Source: Rhodobacter sp. Har01
GTDB taxonomy: Bacteria > Pseudomonadota > Alphaproteobacteria > Rhodobacterales > Rhodobacteraceae
Length of the DNA stretch: 64,000 bases
Direction: 5' to 3'
NCBI RefSeq assembly: GCF_020564565.1
Contig: NZ_JAJCTD010000008.1
Span: forward strand, 1-64,000
Each line of letters starts with the position of its first letter. Position 1 is the stretch's first letter. Under the pieces are notes generated by a model, which saw only the letters and a program-made list of their open reading frames with translations, ran no database searches and was not told where the DNA came from. The translations under genes and the position numbers were made by a program. Of the stretch, positions 43,772-54,217 are shown piece by piece.

Positions 43772-44950
43772 TCAGTCGGTGCGGTCTTTCGAGAACAGGT
43801 AGAGCAAAAGTCCCACAGCCGTGGTCAGGGCGAAAAAGGCGAAGACGGCGGCATAGGGGGCCGAAGGGTCAGGGGCGGCGGGAATGGCCGAGAACAGGCC
43901 GCCCGTCACCTGCTGGGCGATGCCCACCGAGGCGATGCCGAACAGGTTGACCAGTGTCACCCCGCGCCCCACCAGATGCGCCGGAAAGAACGCCCGGGCA
44001 TGGGCGATGACGATGGGGAAGGTGGACCCGAAGAACCCCAGCCCGACGAACATCAGCGTGGCGTAGACCGGCGAGGCCGCAGGGGCCAGCCACAGCGCCG
44101 CGGTAAAGCCCAGCATCGCTGCATTTCCGCCGAAGATCACCCATTTGCGGGTGCCCAGCCAACGGTCCATCGGGCCGATGGCAAAGCTGCCGATCACCAT
44201 GGCGATGCCCATCCACAGGCCCGCCATGCCGACCTCGGGCCGCGAATAGCCCCAGACGTCGGTGAAATACGGTCCCAGCCACAGGCCCCGCAGCCCACCG
44301 GGCGGGGCATAGCAGACCAGCATCATCGCCAGGATCGGCCAGATCGCCGGCATGGCGAGCAAGGTCAGCACCGAACCCTTCGGCCCTTCGGGCGCCGTCA
44401 CCTTCGCCGGATCGCGCACCAGCACCGCCACCGCGACAGCCATCACCGCGGTGATCATGGCCAGCGCCCAGACGGTTTCACGCCAGCCGAACGCCTCGGC
44501 CGCGGCGGTCAGCGGCGCCGAGGCGGCGATGTTGCCAAGGCTGCCGATACCGATGGTGATCCCGGCCAGCGTGCCAAAGGCCGCGGGCGAGAACTGTCGG
44601 GCGAAGATGTAGTAGCTGGCCATCAGCACCGGCGCACAGCCCATGCCGATCAACGTCATCGCGACCTTGATCGACAGGGGCGATCCGGCGGTGGCGAACA
44701 CCGCGGCACCGCCTGCGCCGATCATCAGGCAAAAGGCGGTGGTCAGCCGCGGCCCGATCCGGTCAAGCGCGCTGCCGACCGGCAGTTGCATCGCGGCAAA
44801 GGCCAGAAACCAGTAGCCCGAGGCCGCGGCGAGGTCGGCCTTGCTCGCACCAAGGTCGGATTCCAGCACCGGCGCCAGCACCGCCAGGAAGGCGCGGTAG
44901 AACTGCGACAGCACATAGCCGACGACTAGACAGGCGATGCCAAGGCGCAT
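43772..44950 (-). CDS. MFS transporter
   Basis: 392 residues with about 12 membrane segments. MFS features: ASGYWFLAFAAMQLPVGSALDRIGPR (the A-loop region) and a pseudo-symmetric second half with GSFAIGPMDRWLGTRKW. The start ATG at 44950 has AGGAG upstream. Divergent from the DUF4424 gene. Substrate unknown. Confidence 0.88.
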   Translation of the reverse strand: MRLGIACLVVGYVLSQFYRAFLAVLAPVLESDLGASKADLAAASGYWFLAFAAMQLPVGSALDRIGPRLTTAFCLMIGAGGAAVFATAGSPLSIKVAMTLIGMGCAPVLMASYYIFARQFSPAAFGTLAGITIGIGSLGNIAASAPLTAAAEAFGWRETVWALAMITAVMAVAVAVLVRDPAKVTAPEGPKGSVLTLLAMPAIWPILAMMLVCYAPPGGLRGLWLGPYFTDVWGYSRPEVGMAGLWMGIAMVIGSFAIGPMDRWLGTRKWVIFGGNAAMLGFTAALWLAPAASPVYATLMFVGLGFFGSTFPIVIAHARAFFPAHLVGRGVTLVNLFGIASVGIAQQVTGGLFSAIPAAPDPSAPYAAVFAFFALTTAVGLLLYLFSKDRTD

Positions 44951-45088
44951 GAGGGTCTCCTGGAACGACGCGGGTTTGTCGCAAGGCCGGCGGGCAGCCG
45001 CAAGGGGCTGTGGGTGCGGCAATACCCGTCTTGCGGAAATGCAGGCGCGGGCGTCAGATGAGCGCGATTTCGGCCCCGGAGGTTTCCC

Positions 45089-46147
45089 ATGTGCCTGCGC
45101 CTTTCGCTTGCCATCCTTGCCTCGACCGTTGCCCTGCCTGCCGCAGCCAATGACGGCTGGGGCGGCCTTTCGGCCACCGGCCTGACCTTCGACCAGACCG
45201 AAGCGGTGGCGATGCTGGAAGAAGACCTGTTCATCGGCATCGACAGGGTGTCGGTCGACTACCTGTTCAAGAACACCAGTGGCGCCGATGTCACCGGAGA
45301 GGTGATCTTTCCGCTGTCGCCCGTCTCGGTCTGGGCCACCTACGAATCCTCGATGAACCTGCCGCAGGACCTGTCGGCCGAAGACCTGGTGGATTTCAAG
45401 GTCACGGTGGACGGCCGGCCCGTTGCGGTGCAGATCGACCGCATCGCCGTGCTGGAACCGCCCTACGACGAGAACCGCCCCCCGGCCCAGCAGTACGACA
45501 CCCCCGGCCGCGACGTGACGGCCGAGGTGGCGCGCCTGGGCCTGCCGCTGACGCTGGATGCCGAACAGGTGCGCTCGGCGCTGCTGGCGTTGTCGCCCAA
45601 CCAGAAAGCGGCGGCCGAGGCGGCGGGCCTGGCGCAGTATTACGCCGGCGACCCGGCGCAGAACGTCCCGCCGGATGTCTATGCGACCTGGTCCATTGTC
45701 ACCCGCTACCACTGGACCCAGACCTTCCCGGCCGGGGCCGAGGTCAAGGTCCACCACGACTATGTCAACCGCCCGCCCGGGGGCCTGTTCTACTGGGCCG
45801 ATCCGCCCGAGGACTATCAGACCTACCTGGTCGACCGCTATTGCATCGACGCCGGAACCTCGAAGGCGCTGATGAAGGCGCTGGCCTATACCGACGAGAC
45901 CGGCCAGACCAATGCCTATGGCACCTCCTACAATATCGAATACGTTCTGCGCACGGCGAACAGCTGGGCCGGGCCGATCGGCAAGTTCCGCCTGACGCTG
46001 GACAAGGGCGACCCGAAGAACGTGATCTCGCTTTGTGCCGATGGCGTGAAGAAGGTCGGGCCGACCACCTTCATGATCGAGAAGACCAACTACACCCCCG
46101 ACCGGGACTTGGACATCCTGGTCGCCCTGCCGATGGCACGGGAATAG
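45089..46147 (+). CDS. Exported DUF4424 protein
   Basis: 352 residues with a signal peptide (MCLRLSLAILASTVALPAAA). The rest fits DUF4424: DDGWGGLSATGLTFDQTEAVAMLEEDLFIG-like opening, VDYLFKNTSGADVTGEVIFPLSP, the central YHWTQTFPAG and NIEYVLRTANSWAGPIGKFRLTLDKG. Periplasmic or secreted; function not established. It converges on the following MFS gene with a 4-bp gap. Confidence 0.87.
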   Translation: MCLRLSLAILASTVALPAAANDGWGGLSATGLTFDQTEAVAMLEEDLFIGIDRVSVDYLFKNTSGADVTGEVIFPLSPVSVWATYESSMNLPQDLSAEDLVDFKVTVDGRPVAVQIDRIAVLEPPYDENRPPAQQYDTPGRDVTAEVARLGLPLTLDAEQVRSALLALSPNQKAAAEAAGLAQYYAGDPAQNVPPDVYATWSIVTRYHWTQTFPAGAEVKVHHDYVNRPPGGLFYWADPPEDYQTYLVDRYCIDAGTSKALMKALAYTDETGQTNAYGTSYNIEYVLRTANSWAGPIGKFRLTLDKGDPKNVISLCADGVKKVGPTTFMIEKTNYTPDRDLDILVALPMARE

Positions 46148-46151
46148 CCGC

Positions 46152-47390
46152 TCAGGCTGGCAGCGCCTGCATCGGCCGTTCGCGCACCGGCAGGTGGACC
46201 AGCGCCGAGAAGGCCCCGACGCCCACGCCGATCCACCAGACCAGGGTGTAATCGCCGTTCAGGTCATACATCTTGCCGCCCAGCCAGACGCCCAGGAAAC
46301 CGCCGATCTGGTGGCTGAGGAACACGAAGCCATACAGCGTGCCCATGTAGCGGATGCCGTAGATATGCGCGACCAGCCCGCTGGTCAGCGGCACCGTGGC
46401 CAGCCACAGGGCGCCCATCACCGCCGAGAAGACCAGCACCGAGGTCGGCGTAATCGGCAGCAGGATGAACGCCGCCGCGGCAATGGTGCGGGCGGTGTAG
46501 ATGCCGGCCAGCAGATATTTCTTGGTGTACCGCTTGCCCAGCCAGCCCGCCGTGATGGTGCCGCCGATGTTGAAAAGGCCGATGGTGGCAATCGACAGGG
46601 CCCCCAGCGCCGAGGTCGAGTTGATGCCGATCATCGACAGCATCCCGCCGGGGTCGATTGGCCCGCACAGCTCGGTCACGAAGGCGGGGAAGTGGGCGGT
46701 GATGAAGGCGAGCTGATAGCCGCAACTGAAGAAGCCCAGGAAGATCAGCACATAGGACGGGTCGCGGAAGGCCCGGACCAGAACTTGACCCAGCGATTCC
46801 TCAAGCTCGGCCCTGGTTGCCACCCGGGGCGAGCGGATGAAGGGCAGTGCCAGCAGCGTGGCCAGGATCACGCCGGCAAAGACCAGGAACACCGTCTGCC
46901 AGGCCATGAACTGCATCAGGAACTCGGCCGTCGGCGCGCCGATCACCTGCCCGGCCGAGCCGGCGGCGGTGCCGATCCCCAGCGCCATGCTGCGATGTTC
47001 CGGCGCCGCGGCGCGGCCGACGATGGCCAGGATCACGCCAAAGCCGGTGCCGGCGATGCCGAAACCGACCAGGATCTCCAGCCACTGGTGCTGCCCCGGC
47101 GTCACCGCAAAGGCCGAAAGCACCAGGCCCAGGGCATACATCAGCGCGCCCGTGACGATGGCCTTCCGGTCGCCGAACTTTTCGGCCAGCATCCCGAACA
47201 GCGGCTGGCCAATGCCCCAGGCCAGGTTCTGGATGGCGATGGCCAGGCTGAATTCCGACCGCGCCCAGCCGAATTCTGCCGCGATGGGGATCTGGAACAC
47301 GCCAAAGCTGGCGCGCACGGCAAAGCCGATCATCAGGATGATCGACCCGGCAATCAGCACGGGGGTGATCAGCGGGGCCTTGGCCTGCAT
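46152..47390 (-). CDS. MFS transporter (OFA/monocarboxylate-like)
   Basis: 412 residues with 12 membrane segments. It opens FAVRASFGVFQIPIAAEFGWARSEFSLAIAIQNLAWGIGQPLFGMLAEKFGDRKAI, as in the oxalate/formate antiporter and CynX-like branch. GWLGKRYTKKY and HQIGGFLGVWLGGKMYD occur in the second half. Divergent from the GH13 gene. Substrate probably an organic anion; inference. Confidence 0.88.
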   Translation of the reverse strand: MQAKAPLITPVLIAGSIILMIGFAVRASFGVFQIPIAAEFGWARSEFSLAIAIQNLAWGIGQPLFGMLAEKFGDRKAIVTGALMYALGLVLSAFAVTPGQHQWLEILVGFGIAGTGFGVILAIVGRAAAPEHRSMALGIGTAAGSAGQVIGAPTAEFLMQFMAWQTVFLVFAGVILATLLALPFIRSPRVATRAELEESLGQVLVRAFRDPSYVLIFLGFFSCGYQLAFITAHFPAFVTELCGPIDPGGMLSMIGINSTSALGALSIATIGLFNIGGTITAGWLGKRYTKKYLLAGIYTARTIAAAAFILLPITPTSVLVFSAVMGALWLATVPLTSGLVAHIYGIRYMGTLYGFVFLSHQIGGFLGVWLGGKMYDLNGDYTLVWWIGVGVGAFSALVHLPVRERPMQALPA

Positions 47391-47579
47391 CGGAGACTCC
47401 GGTTTTCGCGCGGCGCGGAAGGTGCGCCCGGCGGGCCGCTAGGTCAAATGCCGATTTGTGATGCGCACAACTTTCCGCCTTGATGCAGGGCGGGTTCAGT
47501 TCCGCGAAATCCGCCCTGTGCGCTGGACAGACTGCAAAGCCGCGGTATGCAGGTTGAAACGGTGCAAGGGGCGGGCAGC

Positions 47580-49169
47580 ATGGACATGTGGTGGAAGGGC
47601 GCGGTGACCTATCAGGTCTACCCCCGGTCGTTCCAGGATTCGAACGGCGACGGGGTGGGTGACCTGAAGGGCATCACCGCCCGCCTGCCCTATCTGGCCG
47701 ACCTGGGCGTCGATGCGGTCTGGCTGTCGCCGTTCTTTCGCAGCCCGATGCGCGACATGGGCTATGACGTCTCCGACTACACCGACGTCGATCCGGTCTT
47801 CGGCACGCTCAAGGATTTCGATGCCCTGGTGGCCCGGGCGCACGGGCTGGGGCTGAAGATCGTCATCGACCAGGTGCTGTCGCATTCGTCAGACCAGCAC
47901 CCGTTCTTTGCCGAAAGCCGCGCCAGCCGGACCGGACCGCGCGCCGACTGGTACGTCTGGGCCGACCCACGCCCCGATGGCACCCCGCCCTGCAACTGGC
48001 TGTCGGTCTTTGGTGGCCCCGCCTTTACCTGGGACGGCCGCCGCCGGCAGTTCTACCTGCACAACTTCCTGACCAGCCAGCCGGACTTCAACTATCACAA
48101 TCCGGCGGTGCAGGACTGGGCGCTGTCGGTGCTGCGGTTCTGGCTGGACCGCGGCGTCGACGGCTTTCGCTTCGACACGGTCAACTATTTCTTCCATGAC
48201 CCGCAGTTTCGCGACAACCCGGCTGATCACCGGGTGAAGGACGAACCCGAAACCAGTCCCTACGGCATGCAATACCACCTCTACGACAAGAACCGGCCCG
48301 AGAATCTGGCTTGGCTGGTCCGCCTGCGCGGCCTGCTGGACGAATACGGCGCGGCCTCGGTGGGCGAGGTCGGCGAAAGCCACCATGCCATTGAAATGAT
48401 GGGCGACTATTCCGCCCCCGGCCGCCTGCACCAGTGTTACAGCTTCGAGATGCTGGGGAAGAAGTTCTCGGCCGCCGTGTTCCGCGACCGGATCGAGGGG
48501 TTCTTCAAGGGCGCGCCCAAGGGTTGGCCGATGTGGGCGTTTTCCAATCACGACGTCTCGCGCCATGTGTCCCGCTGGGCGGCCTTCGGGGCCGACCCGG
48601 AGGCGCTGGCGAAACAGGCGGCGGCGCTGCTGTTGTCCTTCGAAGGCTCGGTCTGCCTGTGGCAGGGCGAGGAACTGGGCCAGACCGATACCGAACTGTC
48701 GTTCGAAGAGTTGACCGATCCGCAGGGTATCGCCTTCTGGCCCGCCCCGGTGGGGCGCGACAACACCCGCACGCCGATGGTCTGGGAGGATGGCCCGCAA
48801 GGCGGGTTCACCGCCGGCACGCCCTGGCTGCCGGTCAAGCCGCCGCAACTGGCGCGCAACGTCGCCGGGCAGGCTGGGCGGGCCGGGTCGGTGCTGGAAT
48901 TCTACCGCGCCATGCTGGCCTTCCGCCGCGCCACCCCGGCCCTGCGGCACGGCCGGACGCAGGTCCTGGACACACCCGAGCCGGTTCTGGCCTTCCAGCG
49001 TGGGCAGGGTCCGGGCGCGGTGCTGTGCCTGTTCAACCTGTCGCCCAAGGCGGTGGCTCTTGCCTTCGACGCGCCGCTCACCCCGGCGGGGCCGGTGCTG
49101 GCTGCGACGCTGGCCAAGGGCGTGCTGACGCTGGGCCCGAACGCGGCGGTGTTCCTGCCGCTGCCCTGA
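47580..49169 (+). CDS. GH13 alpha-glucosidase (oligo-1,6-glucosidase type)
   Basis: About 529 residues. It hydrolyses alpha-glucosides in the cytoplasm. WWKGAVTYQVYPRSFQDSNGDGVGDLKGI is the family start. The catalytic residues are Asp in DGFRFDTVN, Glu in GEVGES and Asp in FSNHDVSR. An in-frame ATG at 47547 exists but has no SD; 47580 follows aagggg. It converges with the SMP-30 gene, leaving 3 bp, so the link to the sugar-acid operon is positional only. Confidence 0.9.
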   Translation: MDMWWKGAVTYQVYPRSFQDSNGDGVGDLKGITARLPYLADLGVDAVWLSPFFRSPMRDMGYDVSDYTDVDPVFGTLKDFDALVARAHGLGLKIVIDQVLSHSSDQHPFFAESRASRTGPRADWYVWADPRPDGTPPCNWLSVFGGPAFTWDGRRRQFYLHNFLTSQPDFNYHNPAVQDWALSVLRFWLDRGVDGFRFDTVNYFFHDPQFRDNPADHRVKDEPETSPYGMQYHLYDKNRPENLAWLVRLRGLLDEYGAASVGEVGESHHAIEMMGDYSAPGRLHQCYSFEMLGKKFSAAVFRDRIEGFFKGAPKGWPMWAFSNHDVSRHVSRWAAFGADPEALAKQAAALLLSFEGSVCLWQGEELGQTDTELSFEELTDPQGIAFWPAPVGRDNTRTPMVWEDGPQGGFTAGTPWLPVKPPQLARNVAGQAGRAGSVLEFYRAMLAFRRATPALRHGRTQVLDTPEPVLAFQRGQGPGAVLCLFNLSPKAVALAFDAPLTPAGPVLAATLAKGVLTLGPNAAVFLPLP

Positions 49170-49172
49170 CGG

Positions 49173-50030
49173 TCAGGCAATCACCTGCGGTTCCGGCAGA
49201 CCGCGCGCTACCCCGGCGGTGGCAAAGGTGCGGCCGGCGTCCGGGCAGGCGGCCAGCGCCTCGGCCGACATGCCCTCGCGCGCGGAGGTGATGAACAGCG
49301 TGTCCATCCCCACACCCCCGAAGGCGGGGCATGAAGAATGCGGCGCGGCCACTTCGACGGCGCGCAGGAAGGTGCCGTCCGGGCCGTAGCAGGCCACCCG
49401 GCCCGCGCCCCATTGCGCCAGCCAAGAGTAGCCCTCGGCGTCGATCGTGCAGCCATCGGGCAGCAGGCCCTCGGCCGTCAGGTCCAGCCAGACACGGGGT
49501 TCGCCCACCGGCCAGCCGTCAACATCCAGCGCGACGCGCATGACCTTGTGGCTCAGCGTGTCGGTGAACTGCGCCGTCGTCCCGTCGGGCGTGAAGCAGA
49601 TCGCGTTCGGGATGGTCAGCCCGGGGAACAGGCGGCGCACCTCGCCCCGGTAAAAGCGCCAGATCGCCCCCAGCCCGGGGTCATCTCCGCCCCGCGTGCC
49701 CATGGTGCCCCACCAGAATCCGCCCTGCCGGTCGGCCCGGCCGTCGTTTGAGCGGGTCGCCGGCTGACCGGCCTCGATCCGTGCCAACTGTCTATATGAG
49801 CCATCGTTCAGGTTCACCCGCAGCAACCCGGATTCCGCTGCGACAAGCGCCTCGTCGGCATTGATCCAGCCCATGGTCGAGACCATTTCGGGGAACCGGA
49901 ATTCTTGCGGCCCGCCCGCATCGCGCGTCAGCAGGCGGCCGTGCAGGATGTCGAACCAGTAGAACTGGCGTCGCAGCGGGTGCCAGAAGGCGCCCTCGCC
50001 CAGATCGCAGGGGCGGTCGTCCCAGATCAT
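49173..50030 (-). CDS. SMP-30/gluconolactonase family sugar lactonase
   Basis: 285 residues, six-bladed propeller type. [19 protein letters not shown] contains the metal-binding Glu, [19 protein letters not shown] the Asn/Asp, [23 protein letters not shown] and [23 protein letters not shown] the catalytic Asp. It opens an aldonolactone such as galactonolactone. Last gene of an SDR-dgoK-dgoA-lactonase operon, ATGA-coupled. Confidence 0.9.
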   Translation of the reverse strand: MIWDDRPCDLGEGAFWHPLRRQFYWFDILHGRLLTRDAGGPQEFRFPEMVSTMGWINADEALVAAESGLLRVNLNDGSYRQLARIEAGQPATRSNDGRADRQGGFWWGTMGTRGGDDPGLGAIWRFYRGEVRRLFPGLTIPNAICFTPDGTTAQFTDTLSHKVMRVALDVDGWPVGEPRVWLDLTAEGLLPDGCTIDAEGYSWLAQWGAGRVACYGPDGTFLRAVEVAAPHSSCPAFGGVGMDTLFITSAREGMSAEALAACPDAGRTFATAGVARGLPEPQVIA

Positions 50031-50635
50031 TGCGCGGCCTTCCAGGCGGCAACGATCGCGGTGGCCTGCGCGCCAACCTCGGCCGCCGTCAGGCCCGGCG
50101 TGTAGAGCGCCGTGCCGATGCCGAAACCATTCGCCCCGGCGGCAATCCACTGGGCGAAATTCTGCGGCCCGGCGCCGCCCACGGCATAGACCTGCGTGCC
50201 CTTCGGAAGCACCGCGCGGATCGCCTTCAGCCCCTCGGGGCCGATCAGAGAGCCGGGAAACAGCTTCAACCCGCTGGCGCCGGCCTTCAGGGCCGCAAAG
50301 CATTCGGTAGGCGTCATCACCCCGGGCCAACTGTCCATGCCCAGGCGGCGCGTCTCGGCGATCACCTCGGGGTCGGTGTTGGGTGACACCACCAGCCGCC
50401 CGCCGGCATCGCGCACCTCGCGCACGTCCTGCACCGTCAGCACGGTGCCGGCGCCGATCTGCACGCCGCTGCCAAAGGCACCCGCCATGGCGGCGATCGA
50501 GGTCATCGGGTGCGGCGAGTTCAGCGGGACCTCGATCCGGGTGATGCCGGCGCCGATCAGCGCCTCGGCCACCGGCAGGGCCTCGGCCGGGGTCAGCCCG
50601 CGCAGGATGGCAATCAAGGGCAGGTGCTGGGTCAT
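50027..50635 (-). CDS. dgoA: 2-dehydro-3-deoxy-6-phosphogalactonate aldolase
   Basis: 202 residues. Splits KDPGal to pyruvate and glyceraldehyde-3-phosphate (DeLey-Doudoroff route). [57 protein letters not shown] and [17 protein letters not shown] with the Schiff-base Lys are typical of the KDPG/KDPGal aldolase family. Overlaps by ATGA on both sides. Confidence 0.93.
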   Translation of the reverse strand: MTQHLPLIAILRGLTPAEALPVAEALIGAGITRIEVPLNSPHPMTSIAAMAGAFGSGVQIGAGTVLTVQDVREVRDAGGRLVVSPNTDPEVIAETRRLGMDSWPGVMTPTECFAALKAGASGLKLFPGSLIGPEGLKAIRAVLPKGTQVYAVGGAGPQNFAQWIAAGANGFGIGTALYTPGLTAAEVGAQATAIVAAWKAAQ

Positions 50636-51528
50636 GTCCGGGTCTCCATTTGGCGGCGCAAGGTCCTGAGGCCGGCAAGCGTGCAGTCGGTGGCGTCCAG
50701 GGTCTTGGCCGGCACGCCCTGCGCCGCCAGCGCACGGGCATAAGCGGCGGACAGGCGGTCATTGCCGACCAGCGCCACCTGCTGGCCCAGCCAGTAGGGC
50801 CGCGCGGCGGCAAGCTCGGCGCCGATCAGCAGGCCGGACAGGCGCGACCGGGCGGCGTCCGGGGAAAGCCCGTGCAACAGCCCTTCGGCCCGGATACCGA
50901 ACAGTTGTGCGGCAATCCTCTGCGGCCGGGACAGCGTGTCGGACACCGCCTCATCGAAGGCGGCGTCGTCCCAGCCCAAACCCATCCCGTGCCGCAACAC
51001 GGAGGCGGTCGACAGCAAGTTGAACAGCTCTCCGGTCAGATAGGTCTGGAAGCTGACCACCTCACCCGCACTGACCTGCGCCCATTTGGAATGGGTTCCC
51101 GGCAGGCACAGAACGCCGTCGAAATCGGGCGTCCCCGCCAGCACCCCCGCGATCTGGGTTTCCTCGCCGCGCATCACGTCGGCGGGGCGGGCCTGCGATA
51201 GGCCCGGCGCAATGTGAACGGTCATTCGCCCATCGCGCACCGGGGCGGCAATCAGACCCAAGTGCTCCAGCGGCGCACAGGGCACGGCGCGATAGGGCGC
51301 CTCGAACCAGCCCTGCCGCGCGCCGACCATGCCGCAGGCCAGCACCGGGGTCACCCCGGCGCCCAGCCAAGGCCCGATCAGCCGCAACAGCGCCGGTTCG
51401 AAATCGTCGCGCGACAGCCGGCCCATGCCGTCTTCGGACGCGGCCGTCGCCAGCACGCCGCCCGGCCCCATCGCCCAGACCCGCAGGTTGGTCGTGCCCC
51501 AGTCGGCGGCGATCCAGTCGGGCGTCAT
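50632..51528 (-). CDS. dgoK: 2-dehydro-3-deoxygalactonokinase
   Basis: 298 residues. Phosphorylates KDGal at C6 before the aldolase. It opens [17 protein letters not shown] (phosphate loop), then [31 protein letters not shown] and [11 protein letters not shown], typical of DgoK. ATGA overlap with the SDR gene and with dgoA. Together they define galactose or galactonate catabolism. Confidence 0.94.
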   Translation of the reverse strand: MTPDWIAADWGTTNLRVWAMGPGGVLATAASEDGMGRLSRDDFEPALLRLIGPWLGAGVTPVLACGMVGARQGWFEAPYRAVPCAPLEHLGLIAAPVRDGRMTVHIAPGLSQARPADVMRGEETQIAGVLAGTPDFDGVLCLPGTHSKWAQVSAGEVVSFQTYLTGELFNLLSTASVLRHGMGLGWDDAAFDEAVSDTLSRPQRIAAQLFGIRAEGLLHGLSPDAARSRLSGLLIGAELAAARPYWLGQQVALVGNDRLSAAYARALAAQGVPAKTLDATDCTLAGLRTLRRQMETRT

Positions 51529-52295
51529 CCGGTGACCACCACGCCGGCGTCGATCACCAGCGCCTGCCCTGTCATCATCCGGCTGGCCGACGAGGCCAGG
51601 AACAGGCAACCGCCGACGATGTCTTCGGGCTGGATGGTGTCCTTCAGGCATTGTCGGTCGATGTGCGCGGCCAGGCCCTCAGGGGTGACCCACAGTGATT
51701 TTTGCTTGTCGGTCAGCACCCAGCCCGGCGCCAGGGCGTTCACCCGGATGCGGTCGGGGCCGAATTCGCGCGCCAGGCTGCGGGTCAGGCCGTTGATGCC
51801 GGAATTCGCGGTCGTATAGACCGGATAGCCCGCGTTCCCCATCATGTAGCTGATCGAGGTGAAGTTCACGATGGCGCCGCCGCCGGCCGCCTGCATGCCG
51901 GGGATCACCGCCTTGGCGGCAAAGAAATAGGCCTTGAGGTTGATCGCCATCGACCAGTCCCAGAACGCCTCATCCGTGGTCAGGGTGGCGTGCCGCTGGT
52001 CGTTGGCGGCGTTGTTCACCAGCACGGTGACAGGCCCATGCACCCGCGCGGCAGTCGACAGCGTCAGTTCAAGCTGGTCCATCACGGTGATGTCACAAGG
52101 CAGGAACAGCGGCCGCGCGCCGGTGGCCTGCTCCATTGCATCGCAGAACGCCGTGGCATCGCTGCGCTGGCAGAAGGCGACCTTGGCGCCCTGGCGCAGG
52201 AACCCCTCGGTCAGGGCCGCGCCAATGCCCGACCCGCCGCCGGTGATGAAGACGGACTGCCCCTTGAGGTCGGGGAACACGGGGTAGTCGGGCAC
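51525..52295 (-). CDS. SDR-family oxidoreductase with altered YxxxK motif
   Basis: 256 residues. Cofactor loop FITGGGSGIGAALTEGF, VLVNNAAND, VNFTSISYMMG, and the C-terminal RVNALAPGWVLTDKQ, all SDR-like. The catalytic segment reads YTTANSG: the expected Lys four residues after Tyr is Asn (codon AAT). The operon context suggests a galactose/aldose 1-dehydrogenase feeding the lactonase. The Lys loss makes activity uncertain unless another residue compensates. First gene of the operon. Confidence 0.85.
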   Translation of the reverse strand: MPDYPVFPDLKGQSVFITGGGSGIGAALTEGFLRQGAKVAFCQRSDATAFCDAMEQATGARPLFLPCDITVMDQLELTLSTAARVHGPVTVLVNNAANDQRHATLTTDEAFWDWSMAINLKAYFFAAKAVIPGMQAAGGGAIVNFTSISYMMGNAGYPVYTTANSGINGLTRSLAREFGPDRIRVNALAPGWVLTDKQKSLWVTPEGLAAHIDRQCLKDTIQPEDIVGGCLFLASSASRMMTGQALVIDAGVVVTG

Positions 52296-52373
52296 GGGGC
52301 TTTCCTCCTGGCGGCCTGCAGGCCAGAAGGGTTGGCCGAAGCCCGCCTGGGCGTCAAGCGGCGGCGGGCGCGG

Positions 52374-52847
52374 TCAGGCCAGATAGGCGCGGAAGCTTTT
52401 CACCACGTCTTCATAGACCGCGCGCTTGAAGGGCACGATGCCGGCGATCATTTCGTCCACATCCACCCAGGCCCAGCGTGAGAATTCGGGGTGCTCGCTG
52501 TCGATGCGGATCTGGTCGTCGGTGCCGAGAAAGCGGAACAGGAACCACTTCTGCCGCTGGCCGCGAAACTTGCCGCCCCAGACCTTGCCCAAAAGCTCGG
52601 GCGGCAGGTCGTAGGTCACCCAGCCGTGCGACTTGGCAACGAATTCCACGAGGTCGCGGGTCACGCCGGTTTCCTCCCACAACTCGCGGTAGGCGGCTTC
52701 CTTCGGCTTTTCGTCCCCGTCGATCCCGCCTTGCGGCATCTGCCAGGCGGGCAGGGTGCTGTCGAAGCGCTGGCCCGCAAAGACCAGGCCGTCGCGGTTC
52801 ACCAGCATGACGCCCACGCAAGGGCGGTAGGGCAGGTCGTCAGCCAT
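52374..52847 (-). CDS. rppH: RNA pyrophosphohydrolase
   Basis: 157 residues. Nudix hydrolase that converts 5'-triphosphate RNA to monophosphate and so starts decay. [22 protein letters not shown] opens, and the Nudix box [23 protein letters not shown] is intact. [12 protein letters not shown] is typical of RppH. Last gene of gpmI-envC-ctpA-rppH, 10 bp after ctpA. Confidence 0.95.
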   Translation of the reverse strand: MADDLPYRPCVGVMLVNRDGLVFAGQRFDSTLPAWQMPQGGIDGDEKPKEAAYRELWEETGVTRDLVEFVAKSHGWVTYDLPPELLGKVWGGKFRGQRQKWFLFRFLGTDDQIRIDSEHPEFSRWAWVDVDEMIAGIVPFKRAVYEDVVKSFRAYLA

Positions 52848-52857
52848 CTGTCGGCCC

Positions 52858-54210
52858 TCAGGGTTCGACCAGAGTGATCGTTGACAGGCCCTTCAGGATG
52901 TCGACGGCATAGGCCAACTGGTAATCCTCGTCGCGCAGCTTGGCCGATTCCTCGGCGCGGGCCTGTTCTTCCTGGTAGACGCGCTTTTCGTCCTCGGTCA
53001 TCGAGTCATTGCTGATCGCGCCGCGCAGGTCGGCCTCGGACCGCTCTTTCATCGCGGCCGATTCCTCTTTTTCGGCTTCGGTCTCGGTGGTGCCCGGAGG
53101 CGGCGGCGCGGGCTGCTGCACCACGATGTCGGGTGAAATTCCCAGGGCCTGGATCGACCGGCCCGAGGGCGTGTAATAGCGCGCCGTGGTCAGCCGCATG
53201 GCGCCATCGGCCTTGAGCGGGATCAGCGTCTGGACCGAGCCCTTGCCGAAACTCTTGGTGCCCACGACGATGGCGCGGTGGTGGTCCTGCAAGGCGCCGG
53301 TGACGATTTCCGAGGCCGAGGCAGAGCCGCCGTTGATCAGCACCACGATCGGCTTGCCGCTGATCAGGTCGCCCGGCTTGGCATTGTAGCGCTCTCCGTC
53401 CTGCGGGTTGCGGCCGCGGGTCGAGACGATCTCGCCGGTTTCCAGGAAGGCGTCCGAAACGCTGATCGCCTCGTTCAGCAACCCGCCGGGGTTGTTGCGC
53501 AGGTCGATCACCACGCCTTCCAGGTTGTCGATCCCGCCCAGCTCTTCAATGCCTTTCTTCAGGGCTTCGACCACGCCGGGGGTGGTCTGGTCGTTGAAGG
53601 TGGTGATGCGCAGCACCACGGCTTTGCCGACGACGCGGCCCTTGACGGCGGTCAGCTTGATGGTGTCGCGCAGGATCGACACGTCGAACGGATCGGGCAC
53701 GCCTTCGCGCACCACGGTGATGATGATCTCGCTTCCCACCGGCCCGCGCATCAGGTCGACGGCCTGATCCAGCGTCAGGCCCAGGATCGATTCGCTGTTC
53801 ACATGGGTGATGAAGTCGCCGGCCTGGATGCCGGCCTTCGCTGCCGGGGTGCCGTCCATCGGCGAGATCACCTTGACGAAGCCCTCTTCCTGGGTGACCT
53901 CGATGCCCAGGCCACCGAATTCGCCCTTGGTCTGCACCTGCATGTCCTCGAAGTCCTTCGCGGACAGATAGCTTGAATGCGGGTCCAGCGAGGTGAGCAT
54001 GCCGTTGATCGCCGCTTCGACCAGTTTTTCGGTCTCGACCGGCTCGACATACTGGGCGCGGATGCGTTCGAAGATGTCGCCGAACAGGTCAAGCTGTTCA
54101 TAGACCGAGCTTTCCTTGCTGGCTTCCTGGGCGATCAGTGGACCGACCTGGCTGGTCAGAAGAACACCGGCCAACGTCCCGCCTGCGGCGGCCATCACGA
54201 GTTTCTTCAT
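52858..54210 (-). CDS. ctpA: C-terminal processing peptidase (S41)
   Basis: 450 residues. It is an exported Ser-Lys protease trimming periplasmic proteins. N-terminal signal/anchor ([18 protein letters not shown]), a PDZ domain ([28 protein letters not shown]), catalytic Ser in [15 protein letters not shown] and Lys in [12 protein letters not shown]. The C-terminal tail is Glu-rich. In this operon it pairs with the EnvC-like protein 7 bp upstream, probably for cell-wall hydrolase control. Confidence 0.95.
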   Translation of the reverse strand: MKKLVMAAAGGTLAGVLLTSQVGPLIAQEASKESSVYEQLDLFGDIFERIRAQYVEPVETEKLVEAAINGMLTSLDPHSSYLSAKDFEDMQVQTKGEFGGLGIEVTQEEGFVKVISPMDGTPAAKAGIQAGDFITHVNSESILGLTLDQAVDLMRGPVGSEIIITVVREGVPDPFDVSILRDTIKLTAVKGRVVGKAVVLRITTFNDQTTPGVVEALKKGIEELGGIDNLEGVVIDLRNNPGGLLNEAISVSDAFLETGEIVSTRGRNPQDGERYNAKPGDLISGKPIVVLINGGSASASEIVTGALQDHHRAIVVGTKSFGKGSVQTLIPLKADGAMRLTTARYYTPSGRSIQALGISPDIVVQQPAPPPPGTTETEAEKEESAAMKERSEADLRGAISNDSMTEDEKRVYQEEQARAEESAKLRDEDYQLAYAVDILKGLSTITLVEP

Positions 54211-54217
54211 CGGTTCC

